This document shows positions 36,591-46,136 of a stretch of DNA of 64,000 bases, piece by piece. The notes beneath the pieces were generated by a model that ran no database searches, was not told the origin of the DNA, and saw only the letters and a program-made list of their open reading frames with translations. The stretch comes from Coniochaeta sp. PMI_546 (taxonomy: Eukaryota > Ascomycota > Sordariomycetes > Coniochaetales > Coniochaetaceae), in NCBI GenBank assembly GCA_021432605.1, contig MU271157.1, positions 496,001-560,000 on the forward strand, written 5' to 3'. The translations under genes were made by a program, and so were the position numbers. Numbering within the stretch: position 1 is the first letter of the stretch; every line of letters starts with the position of its first letter.

Positions 36591-37784
36591 TCACTCTTCG
36601 TCCTCGTCCTCCTCGTCCTCCTCTTCTCCCTCGTCGTGCTGAGCATAATCTTCATCCTGATCATTTCCTTCCTCCTCCTGGATACCAACGGTATGTCTAG
36701 CTCCAGATGCTTCGCTCTGGACGCGCAGCTGACTGAGCATCAGAATTCCAGCCTTGTTTTGGACGCCGCGCTTCTCGTTGGTGCTTTTGTTAGCATACTT
36801 TCGATGGAGCATATCTTGGGGAACAGCAGCAATACGTCGTACCATGGCAGTGTTCATCATGTTGTCAACGAGGGCCTTGGACTTTCTCAGAGCCTCGTTG
36901 ACTGCGTCAAGTCGGTCGCGCAGGTTCGCGTACGGCTCGTAGAGGCGGTGGCCTTTCAAGTTCTGCCACGGCGAGGTGTAGATGTTGCCGCGCTGGGCTT
37001 CGACAATTGCCTCCAAGAGGATCCAGCACATGGCCTCAAGCACGGCGTCAGAAGCGTTCTTGACTCTGGCAACTGCCACGCTATCCTGAAAGGAAGGGTT
37101 AGCCGGAGGGTCATCCTCGATCTGCTCCGAAGCTCGCTTACCGCGTGGCTTTCGGATACGCACCTTGAGCGGCCTATCAACCATGTCGCTGAAGTCGACC
37201 ATGGCTTGGAAGAGCTCGAACACATAGGGCTTGCTCTTTGACGGATCAGACATAATGCTTCGCAGCTCTTCGTCGTCCATAATGCCAGGCAGCCCGTGCC
37301 GGGTTTGATAATTTTGCCACATCTGTTTGACTTCCTCATTCTCCAATGCCTGATACTCCCCGATGATGGCCTGAGCATGAACGCGATCGCTTATCAGTCC
37401 GCGCCACGTATGGTCGTTGATGTCTTTCATTTGAGCCAATGTGAGTCGATCAGGTTGCTGTGGTGGGCCCACGTTCATGCCGTTGGATCCAGGCGAAAGA
37501 GTAGGCATAGCGGCACCAGCAGGACGGAGCTGCTCGAGAAAGCGAAACTCTGTCACCACGCCGTCGAGAGTGAAGGACTGAAAGTAAGTGACCATATAGG
37601 AGGCGAATTCGGAATGCTCTTGAGAGAAGCCGAATTCTCCAGCATCAGGAACAAAGCCAAAACGGATGTAATGCCAAGTCAGAGAATCGATGATCTGGAA
37701 GTGGACCAGTTGCTCGGCGGGAGAAATGCTGCCAAGCCATCGGGTGATAATGGACTTAGCCTCGTTACGAGCGTTGACATCCAT
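36591..37784 (-). CDS. hypothetical protein, paralog A of a local three-gene family
   Basis: This is a 397-aa protein without introns, starting at ATG 37784; the open frame extends four codons upstream to a TTG. I do not recognise the family. The N-terminus (ITRWLGSISPAEQLVHFQII, then DSLTWHYIRFG) matches the start of the 426-aa gene at 41053-42608. The later core, FQAMVDFSDMVDRPLKVRIR, then VARVKNASDAVLEAMCW, EAQRGNIYTSPW and LRKSKALVDNMM, matches both neighbours. The middle is P/G-rich and probably disordered. The C-terminal 30 residues are nearly all acidic (EEEDEEDEDEE). There is no signal peptide or membrane helix. A TATA-like GATTATATAGG lies near 37925, about 140 bp upstream, with a purine-rich leader. 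The protein may be nuclear given the acidic tail, but no function can be assigned. Confidence 0.8.
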   Translation of the reverse strand: MDVNARNEAKSIITRWLGSISPAEQLVHFQIIDSLTWHYIRFGFVPDAGEFGFSQEHSEFASYMVTYFQSFTLDGVVTEFRFLEQLRPAGAAMPTLSPGSNGMNVGPPQQPDRLTLAQMKDINDHTWRGLISDRVHAQAIIGEYQALENEEVKQMWQNYQTRHGLPGIMDDEELRSIMSDPSKSKPYVFELFQAMVDFSDMVDRPLKVRIRKPRGKRASEQIEDDPPANPSFQDSVAVARVKNASDAVLEAMCWILLEAIVEAQRGNIYTSPWQNLKGHRLYEPYANLRDRLDAVNEALRKSKALVDNMMNTAMVRRIAAVPQDMLHRKYANKSTNEKRGVQNKAGILMLSQLRVQSEASGARHTVGIQEEEGNDQDEDYAQHDEGEEEDEEDEDEE

Positions 37785-38425
37785 GTTGTATGTCAACTGT
37801 AAGGGATTTCCTTGAATATGTTGAGCTTTCGCAGGTGATAGTAGTAAGGTATTCGAGGGGTTGGTGAGAGTTTGGTAAGATAGAGAGAAGGAAAGTAGAG
37901 GGTAGGAAGAGAAGACAAGATTGGGGATTATATAGGAAATGTCTCGAGAGATTCAGTCAAGAACTCTTGACTTCCCGCTTGACGAACAAAAGCATTGTAC
38001 GAGTTGATCATGAAAGCGGTCATGACATCAGAAAGACATTGTCCGATTTATGTCACATTTCGATATATGAAAGCAAACAACTTCATTGAAGAGCTTGGAA
38101 AGCGGCAGATCGAAAGAATGCTCATTGAAAGATCGATACGATTGATTGTAAAGCTCTTTTCCTGCTCGACTTGGAGCTAGACAGAGCAATTGTCGCCGTC
38201 GTTGTTGAGGACCAGTGCACAAAGGCAGTGAACGACAATAGTAGCATCCAAGTACGTACCTTATTGACTGATCACATCTGAGGCGAGCCGACTAAATTTG
38301 GTTGAACCAATCACCTCATAGCAATCATGCCAAGCCGGCCTGATGCAGCTCCTCCCAACCCAAAATCAACGCCTTAAGAAATACCACTAGCAAACCAGTA
38401 ACGGGGTTAGGCACGCCAGTCACAG
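37785..38425. other. intergenic region between paralogs A and B
   Basis: This region holds the promoter of paralog A (TATA-like TATATAGG near 37928, purine-rich tract 37871-37918) and the 3' end of paralog B. No other gene is seen. Confidence 0.4.
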
Positions 38426-39005
38426 CTAGGTTTCCGGAGCCATAGCCAGTTTCCATAGAAATTGATCCTCCATGATGTGGTCGATGAAGGCCTTGCGGTT
38501 CTAGAGGCGGTCAATAAGTGTGTTGCGGGTTTGCCAATGAAGGACGGGCTTGGACTTACCAGGAGCGTGTGTTTGACCTTGTCGAAACGTTGACGGAAAG
38601 TTGGGTACGGTCTGATAGCTAGGTTATCCTGGCCGGATGCCGCAATAGAGACAGTGCCCTCTTGTGCATCTTTTGATGCACGCTAGATTTGTAGAGTAGA
38701 GTTTAGCCTCTAGCCGTTTGTACTTTTCGATGTGTGCCACCTGGTATGTGTCTTACCAGCAACTGCCAACACATCAGCTCCAGCAGAGTGTGAGGTGTCT
38801 CTTTGATCTTGGCCATTTGCCTCGGTGCTTCGTCTGCAAAGAGCCGATACTCTCGTCCCTCCCAGAGGCGGACCATGTTCTCACGTGCCTTGTCACAGTT
38901 AATCATTGCGTCGAACAGCTCTTGGACTAGAAGCTTTCGTGCAGCAATGTCCTGTGGGAAGCCTTCGCCATTTTGCACGTTATTGGGTATCGTCGAGCGA
39001 TTCAT
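38426..39005 (-). CDS. hypothetical protein, short paralog B of the local family
   Basis: Three exons (39005-38757, 38682-38560, 38500-38426) encode about 148 aa with clean GTAAG/TAG splice ends. The sequence matches the C-terminal core of its neighbours. LFDAMINCDKARENMVRLW parallels LVDAMVNYEDIVEKP; MCWQLL then RASKDAQEG parallels ASKVL then WYIKDAQDG; and NRKAFIDHIMEDQFLWKLAMAPE parallels FSKALVDDLMAWDHCRRLVAAPD. The middle exon is 41 codons, exactly as in the 426-aa paralog, and both introns sit at the same places. It lacks the N-terminal third and the acidic tail of the others. The frame is open upstream to an ATG at 39260, which would add 85 residues with a hydrophobic N-terminus (VHSVLVVCFLTLQAF). 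A TATA-like ATATATAC near 39420 is compatible with either start. It could be a truncated gene or a minimal family member. Confidence 0.65.
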
Positions 39006-41052
39006 AGTGTATGGTGGCCTGGAGAGCCTGTTGCCGGCATACAACCTGTGGATGCAAACTTTCAGTAGCCGCAGAGCTTCTACGTGGTGAGAAGTGGCCG
39101 TAATTAGGCGTATGGCGGTTCTTGATTGTGAACTTGGCTTTTGTTGCGGTTTCCACATCAGGCAGCTGGATTCAGCATTAGGTAACGCTTGTGGTGAGAA
39201 AGCCTGTAGTGTCAGGAAACAAACAACCAGAACGGAGTGGACGATGTGACAGTGTTTCATACATGCCTTTGGGCTTACGCTGTTGTATGAAACTACATGA
39301 TTTGTGAGTGACTTAGCGATTGCAGAGGTTGACTATGCATAAGGACAGGTTAGTTGAACCTCTACAATCTTCTCATGTTTGAGTGACTCACTCTACTGAA
39401 AGCTGGACATTGGAGTGTATATATTACGGCGTATTGGTGCCTCTTCCTCTTTCTTACTAGATTGCCCTTGCTATTGAGAAGGGAATGGACGTCATTGCTA
39501 CCCTGCATCCCCTATCGCTACCTTTGTCCACCGTCACCGATATCTAGTATACGGTCTCGCCTATTTTAACCTGTCCTTCTGCCTAATCGCAGATTCAGCA
39601 GTAGCTCTGCATGATTTCGGATATATCAGAGCATCATAGTTGACTAGACTCCACAACTTGCAGGTAGGATCCCCCTGAGCAATGCATTCCTACCTTTCCC
39701 TCGAGATCGTAAATCTCGCCCGTTCTAACCTATGTCTAGAACGAATAGCATGTCATATCAGCGAGGCGATTTATGCACCCAGCATGTTATAACGTCCGAG
39801 TTGACAGCTGCGATGATCTCCGGAGGCTTGAATCACAATATCGTAGCCCATATGGTGTCGCGTTGACTCGTATCTTTTGCAATAAATCCCCAACATCATC
39901 CACATTGGATGGTTTAATGCCAGGGGCATGCCCCTATCTCCTACAACAGCCCCAGCTGGACGTTCAGGAGCTCATATGTAGCACTTGTTTGGCTTCTCAG
40001 GATTAGTTCTTTGATCCTTTTCCCCTCAGGACCGGAGAGAATGTGATCCTTTAGACTACTCGTTTTTCTAAGAAAAGGCGAGGATCATGACATGGGTATC
40101 AGGCCCAAGGACAGAAGTCTCGATGAAAAACCTCGAGCAGGGACAATCAGCTTTGTTATATTTGGAGGTGCCTGTCACGGTCTAGGTGCGGCGGTTGAGA
40201 TGTTATGTGTCTTTATCCGGTCTTTGTCTAACGTACCACTTTATTATCACTAGAAGCTCTTCGTCTTTCAACACGTAATGTGCCCAAAGTGTACCGGGTG
40301 TGATATATCGCACTAGCACCACACAGTGTACAAGTTACTTCGCATATCTCGAAGGAACTTCATCACCACCCGAGCCATCAAGAAGATGAAAGAGGCATCG
40401 ATAGATCACCGAGGTCCAAACAGCAATATGGCACTTGTAAGTAGAATGTTCGTCAGGCTTGGTCTCAGTAGTCACATCTCGCGAGAACTTGATTCTTAAA
40501 ATTCACATAGGACTAGGGATGTATACTATCTTTTTTACATCTATATATGATGGAAATCACCGTTTCAACATAACTGTAAGTCAAGATGCCAGCGAAGCGT
40601 GCAGGCACCAGGAGGCCCTTCTTTTGGCGGTGATCATCAATCACTCCAGAGTATATGAGGTGTCGACCATCAGAAAACAAACCATCGATGGAGGAGTAGT
40701 AAAGCTGGAATGGAAGACCGACTTCCGCGTGGCAGATCTTGGGGAGACCTAGAGAGTGAATGCCATCTATTAGTTTGTGCTGTTAACTCAGACAGCAGGA
40801 GGGTAAACTCGGTGAAGTAGAGAAGACTCATACATACGTCACTTGACAAATCTATCTCGCTTCACCGGGCGAAGATACCTTCGCAAGCAGCCTCCATTCA
40901 CTGTCGTCAGAAAGAATATATAGCCGCATCTGCCGTCGCTTCTCATCGCGTTTCCTTTCTCCCACTTGTCCACCCACCATCCCAACGCGTCTTTGAGCGA
41001 TATCTCTTCATTGCTCCCGATATTCGCGACATATTGGTGTGCACTCCTCAAA
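39006..41052. other. intergenic region between paralogs B and C
   Basis: These 2 kb separate divergently transcribed family members. Minor open frames (39773-40006, 40459-40752) show no domain and no resemblance to the family. The region should contain the promoters of both paralogs. No repeat or mobile element is visible. Confidence 0.4.
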
Positions 41053-42608
41053 ATGGCTCCCTGCATCGATCTATTTCCAAGGGACACCTTGATCCGTTGG
41101 ATCCATGAAAGCGACATCGAAACCAGAATTAGGGTGTTCCAGATCATCGGTATGTCCATCAATGATGTTTTCTTGATGTCCATTGCTAATGTGTGTCAAA
41201 GACACTCTCTCGTGGCAATACTTTCGTGACAAGATCGTGCCAAGTGTGCATTCTCTTGACGTTGCACCTGACCTGGCTTGCCTCGCGCATTTTATTGAAG
41301 GCTTCTTGAGGTCTCAATCTCAAGCGCCTAATAATGGCTGGGTCGTGGCACTGCATCCTATCATGGCCTTGCGACCGCAGGCCTACGTGAGCCTACCCCA
41401 TCTCGACCCCAAGGTTCCCAGAGTCACGCCCTCCAGAGCAGCTGAGCCACTTCCCATCACCAAGTCTGACACTCCCTCTGTCGCCATATCGACACAGTCA
41501 AACCCGGGCGAGGCCCAACATGGTAGACCATCGACCTTTGAGCACAGGCCCACTCATGCGACCGGTCTCACAGGAACCTTCCCCGATGATCTGAAGCACG
41601 TTAAGAAGCGTGATGACGAGCTTCAGCGCATGAATAACAAAAGGGGCAAGACAGCGGGAATTGCCGACTGCGACGACTTCCCTCGCACTCAGGTAGAGCG
41701 CCAGCAGCTGATCAGTAAGCTCGTCGATGCCATGGTCAATTACGAGGACATCGTCGAGAAGCCCATCGCCTCGAAGAGCCGCCGACATACCAGCCAGGAT
41801 GCTACCTCGGGCGCAAGCCACGATGAGGACGCGCCAGCCCTGAAGGACAACTATAGGGTCGAACGCGTCAGGAATACCAGCAAGGCGGAGCTTGAGATCC
41901 TGGCCTCGAAGGTTCTGGTAAGTGCCACTTCCGCGCCCAAATTCCAATTATTTCGGCAAGCCGCACAGTAGCCCTAGACTCTAACCCATGCATCGATAGT
42001 GGTATATCAAGGACGCGCAAGATGGCAACATCTTCCTTCCCGATCGGTATGGAAAGCAGGTGGAGTACACCAAGTTCCCATCCTTCATGGCAAGATACGA
42101 GAAGGTGTTGGAGGCTCTCAAGGTAAGTGTGTCATGACATCTTTGCATCTCTTGGTGCGGTGGTTAACATAAGTGTTACTAGTTTTCAAAGGCGCTCGTT
42201 GATGACTTGATGGCCTGGGACCATTGCCGCCGCCTGGTCGCTGCCCCCGACAAAGAATACGTCGTAAGTTTCGTGCTTGTCATCCCAATCATCAACGAGA
42301 CACTGTACCACTCAGAGATGTTACTGACATCGACTATCAAACAGCGCAAGAAGACCAACAAATCCGGAAATGACAAGAAAACCGTCCAGCTCAAAGCAGG
42401 CATCAAGGCTCTGAAGGAGAGCCAGACCGAGGCTGTGGAGGATACCGCGGTGGCTTCTGCTGATGACTTGGCTGTCACATCAGACGAGGATCAGAAAGCC
42501 GCGGACGACCAACTGAGCGGAGAGGCGATCATGGCGGCGCAGGAGAACAATGAACACGAAGCAATGTCTATGTCGTCCGCGGAGGAGGAGGATGACACCG
42601 ATATTTGA
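41053..42608 (+). CDS. hypothetical protein, paralog C of the local family
   Basis: Five exons (41053-41149, 41202-41917, 42000-42122, 42183-42263, 42345-42608) encode 426 aa. I do not recognise the family. The N-terminus (LIRWIHESDIETRIRVFQII, then DTLSWQYFRDKIVPS) aligns with paralog A. The middle (about residues 75-190) is variable, P/S/T-rich and likely disordered. The core (ERQQLISKLVDAMVNYEDIV, YRVERVRNTSKAELEILASK, WYIKDAQDGNIFLPDRYGKQ, FSKALVDDLMAWDHCRRLVA) aligns with A and B. The C-terminus begins basic (RKKTNKSGNDKK) and ends acidic (SSAEEEDDTDI). There is no signal peptide or membrane helix. The 41-codon third exon and its flanking introns coincide with those of paralog B. Function is unknown. 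Confidence 0.82.
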
Positions 42609-43058
42609 GGAATAAACCCGTAGGCTTTGGAGAGATGATGACGACTGTCTGCATAAGGAAGGAATTCTGCGAGGCTTGTGTTGGTTATTGCAACTTTGCA
42701 GCTTGTTGGAGTTTGGGAACATGACTGGATAGAAACTCCGTTGAGCAGGCACACGTTAGAGCATTAATGGGGTATTCGACGCGATGAGGCGTCTACAAGT
42801 AAGATGGCTGTCCAGAAATGTGTCTGGGGTGTGACCTCTGAACAATCTGCCCTCAGAGCTAATTAGTGTAGTCTGATTTCGAAATAAGGAGATTGAAGCT
42901 TCAAGCTCGATGATAGTAGGTTCCATCCGTCGAATGTCACGGCCCCGGAAGTGTTCTAACAGTGTGATATTTTGGTAACCCTCTCATAGCCGCGTAAGCA
43001 TTCCGTAACGAAAACCTACAGCGCCCGAGTTGATACAACCACCATTGACAACGCCAGC
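42609..43058. other. convergent intergenic region
   Basis: Paralog C (plus) and the Mcm10 gene (minus) end here facing each other. Nothing beyond 3' flanks is seen. This is the boundary between the sparse left part of the window and the gene-dense block to its right. Confidence 0.4.
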
Positions 43059-45488
43059 CTACTTAACAATTACCAAATCATCATCGTCGTCATCATCGAG
43101 CACAACCTGCCTCATTATCTTAGCAGCAGCAGACAGCGGCTCGCCAAGACTCTCTCGTCCAGCCTCCCTTATTCCATTCTCCGTCACAAATCTCGTCTTC
43201 TTCCTGACAGGCGAAGGTTCTCGTTTTCTCTCCTCAACCTTGGCGAACGCCTTGGCGATAGATTCGCCATGCACAGTACTTCCATCCAGCTTCTCCCCCT
43301 CCTTCATCCTAGACAACTTCGTACTCAGGGTCGTGCCCCAGCCAAACGCCGCCCGTCCCTTCAACCCATCGCCTTGCGCCGTAGAAACCAAGCTCGCCCC
43401 GGATAGTGCACTATCAGGTCTCTTCCTCTTCGCCCGCCCGAGGTCAATCCTAGGTTGCTCTCCCCTAGGCGCAACGAGTCCCAGTTTCCTCGCATCGGGT
43501 CTAGGCGGCCTTTCGCCAGGTAACGTACCAGTAGCGGCATTCCTCCCCGGCATCGCAGACCCAGACGCCGTGGCCCCCAACATCTCACTCAACGCCGCAG
43601 CGCGGGACATGTATTCCTTCCCCGCACCACCTCCAATCTCCCCTAGCTTCCGCGCAATATCCCTTTCCTTCTCCTTATGCACAAGCCTGCGCTTCAACGC
43701 CTCCTCCCTCTCAGCCCGATCCACCACCCCCGTCCCTCCATCTATAAGCGCCGCAGAAGACACAAAATACTGCGTCCCGGTAAAGCGATCATACCCGCCC
43801 CTCTTCCTCTCCTCCTCCTCCTTCTCCTTCTCCTTCTTCCTCGACTTCAACCACTTCCCCCTCGCGCCCTCCCCGCCCGCGCCGCCCCCAAAAGAGTCGC
43901 TGTTCAGCTCCATCCTCCCGCTCCGCACCTTCCGCACCGCCTCGTTGGTGTGGAACTCGCAGTACTCCGTCCTCCTCCCGTTCACCCAGCCGCCGCACAC
44001 CGCCCCGTCCTTCTTGACGCTCTTGCAGAACCCCAGGTCGCGCGCCCTGCCGATCTCGAGGATCATGTCCGCGTCCGAGTTGATCACCAGGCTGAACCGC
44101 CCCGTGGCCGCCCTGCCCGGAGCTGGCGGCATGATTCCCGGGTTGAGGATCGCCACCACCGTGCCGGGCTGCAGCTTCCACCACCGGGCGAAGCCGTCGT
44201 CGAAGAGGAACAGCTCGATCTCGTACTCCAGGTCCACGAGGGTGAGGACCATGTATTTTCCCCGTTCGGTCGGGGGTTTGGTCGACGTTCCGGGCCGGGG
44301 CGCGTGGTGTCGCGGGTCGGATTTGCTCGCTATGATGGCGAAGACGACGATGTCGCATTCTTCGTCTGGGAGTGACCAGTCGGGGGCTTTGACTTGGAGG
44401 AGCAGGTCGCGGATGAGGTAGGTCTTTTTCTCGTGTAGTGTGCGGGTCAGGACCTGGTGCGGGAGGATGCGCTTCGATAGGTGGAAGCCGGAGTATGAGT
44501 CGAAGGCGGCCGAGGCTTCGGGGACTGCGTCCGAGTTGGGAGGTTGGGAGGTGTCTCTTGGTGTGGAGGTCGAGCGGGATCTTTCGTCTCTTTGGAAGGA
44601 CTGGCCGGTGGTCTTGCCGACTGTTCGGAGGATGTCCTCCCGAGTGAATTCTTCAGGCTTTTGTGGCGCGTCTGGTATGTCTACGGCAGCAGATTTGTAT
44701 CGTTCCATCTCCTGCTGGCCTAGGCCGAAACTCTGCGTCCGGACTTGCTTTATCCGTTCCAGCCTCTCCGTTCTCTCTGCCTCCTGAGACCGAGCAACAG
44801 CCAGCCTCTCGTTGAAACTCTTCGGCCTAACCTCCGTATCAGCCTTCTGCGCGGCAGTGAGATTCGGCGTTCGCGCCCTTTTCAAGTAACCTCCATTGTC
44901 CTCCGCCGTCTTGCGAAAACTCGGCGCACGCTTGAGCGAGACATCGGCCGCACGTAGTCCCTTGTCGATGCCCAGTATTACTCTCTGCGGCGAAGTCGCC
45001 TCCGGTCGAGGCTGGACCTTGCGCACAGGTGAAGCTGGTACCTGAACTCCACCGGCTGCTGACGCGGCGCGCGCCGCGTCCTGGTCCCGGTCGAGCTTTT
45101 CTCTTGCTGCCGCCAGACGAGATTGTAGCGGCACGCCCAGACCAGCTGCGGCAGACTCTGGTCTCCTTTTTGTTGCTGTTCCAGGATGGTTTTCCGTGTC
45201 CGAGTTCGCGGCAGCGCTTCTCTGTCCCTTCTCCTTGGCAGCTTGTAGCTTCTTCAATTTTAGCTTGGCTTGAATCGCTTGCAGCTTGAGCTGGAGGGTC
45301 TCTTCGTCATCGTCGTCGTCGTCGTCGTCATCCCCAAAGTCTAGAGCGGGCTGTAACCGAGCTGATTTGAGTTTCGATGGAGAGGGCGAGGGCGAGGTTC
45401 GGTCCTGCATGCGTCGTAGGCGCTCACGACCGCCTGGGGTACTGAGCAGGGCTTCGTGAGGCGACCGAGGTGGCCATTGGGACGCCAT
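43059..45488 (-). CDS. mcm10: Mcm10 DNA replication protein
   Basis: This single-exon gene encodes 809 aa from ATG 45488. The N-terminal part has an aspartate run (encoded by the GTC/GTCATC repeat at 45306-45332) followed by a predicted coiled coil (LQLKLQAIQAKLKLKKLQAA). The conserved centre (about residues 340-520) has an OB fold (YMVLTLVDLEYEIELFLFDD, GTVVAILNPGIMPP) and the Mcm10 zinc finger (FCKSVKKDGAVCGGWVNG, EYCEFH; CCCH ligands, near residue 486). The C-terminal third is low-complexity and basic with a final acidic patch (VLDDDDDDDLVIVK). Mcm10 binds Mcm2-7, DNA polymerase alpha and DNA and is needed to activate the CMG helicase at origins, in the nucleus. The gene shares a 648-bp divergent promoter with the RNase H2 subunit B gene. 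Length and domain order fit fungal Mcm10. Confidence 0.93.
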   Translation of the reverse strand: MASQWPPRSPHEALLSTPGGRERLRRMQDRTSPSPSPSKLKSARLQPALDFGDDDDDDDDDEETLQLKLQAIQAKLKLKKLQAAKEKGQRSAAANSDTENHPGTATKRRPESAAAGLGVPLQSRLAAAREKLDRDQDAARAASAAGGVQVPASPVRKVQPRPEATSPQRVILGIDKGLRAADVSLKRAPSFRKTAEDNGGYLKRARTPNLTAAQKADTEVRPKSFNERLAVARSQEAERTERLERIKQVRTQSFGLGQQEMERYKSAAVDIPDAPQKPEEFTREDILRTVGKTTGQSFQRDERSRSTSTPRDTSQPPNSDAVPEASAAFDSYSGFHLSKRILPHQVLTRTLHEKKTYLIRDLLLQVKAPDWSLPDEECDIVVFAIIASKSDPRHHAPRPGTSTKPPTERGKYMVLTLVDLEYEIELFLFDDGFARWWKLQPGTVVAILNPGIMPPAPGRAATGRFSLVINSDADMILEIGRARDLGFCKSVKKDGAVCGGWVNGRRTEYCEFHTNEAVRKVRSGRMELNSDSFGGGAGGEGARGKWLKSRKKEKEKEEEERKRGGYDRFTGTQYFVSSAALIDGGTGVVDRAEREEALKRRLVHKEKERDIARKLGEIGGGAGKEYMSRAAALSEMLGATASGSAMPGRNAATGTLPGERPPRPDARKLGLVAPRGEQPRIDLGRAKRKRPDSALSGASLVSTAQGDGLKGRAAFGWGTTLSTKLSRMKEGEKLDGSTVHGESIAKAFAKVEERKREPSPVRKKTRFVTENGIREAGRESLGEPLSAAAKIMRQVVLDDDDDDDLVIVK
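45306..45332. repeat. trinucleotide repeat in the Mcm10 coding region
   Basis: A run of GTC with two ATC interruptions on the plus strand encodes an Asp tract near the Mcm10 N-terminus. Such runs commonly vary in length between strains. Confidence 0.8.
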
Positions 45489-46136
45489 GGTTTTGACTGA
45501 GGTCTAGGGCTTGCCTACATGAGCAGCGACAGTCGTTCAGGCAGTGGTTGCGAGGACGTCGATTGAGCTGGCCCTTGTTTATCAAAGTTTTGGTACCACA
45601 GGAAGAATATTGAAGCGAGAGCGAAAGCCGTGAGTCGGCAGTCTCACGACAAGGGTGGCCCTGTAGTCGCCAATCTATATGGCACAGGAACCACCAATTT
45701 GGTCGACAAGATCATGCAGCCTGCTTCCAGTTATCTGAGATGCAGAGCAGAGGTAGTAGATACACGTTGGATGTTGTACTTGAGCTACAGGGACCAGATT
45801 ATACAAATTGATGCCATGCAAAGAGCTTCAGAGACGTCCAATGCATTGATGAACGCCGTTTGAAGGCACGGAGGTGTGTGTCGAGAGATAACGATGGCTT
45901 ATCGTGAAAAAGTGGCAGATGCGCTGCGGAAAGACGAGAGACGCGACTCGTCGCGTCGCGTGAGAGTGACCCCACCTCGTGTAAGTCAAGCAATTAGACT
46001 TCACACAGTAGAGAGAGTACTTTGAACTTTGTACCATTTCAACATCGACACCTTCCCAAATCAACGTCGAACGTATTGCTACTCTATCCAGTATCCTCAC
46101 CTTAGCTTACCTGGTCCTTTTTTCTTATTCTTAGCC
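45489..46136. promoter_or_regulatory. divergent promoter with clustered ACGCGA/TCGCGT sites
   Basis: This is the region between the start codons of Mcm10 (minus) and RNase H2B (plus). At 45941-45961 three copies of the same hexamer occur: ACGCGA at 45941-45946, and TCGCGT at 45951-45956 and 45956-45961. These resemble MCB-type elements recognised by MBF (Mbp1-Swi6) at G1/S in fungi. Both flanking genes act in DNA replication or repair, which fits. Assignment to MBF is inference. Confidence 0.55.

Noticed and set aside
43030-44421. 463-codon plus-strand frame, Ser/Pro-rich
   Set aside because: Antisense to Mcm10, whose domains are clear on the minus strand; the long frame reflects codon bias.
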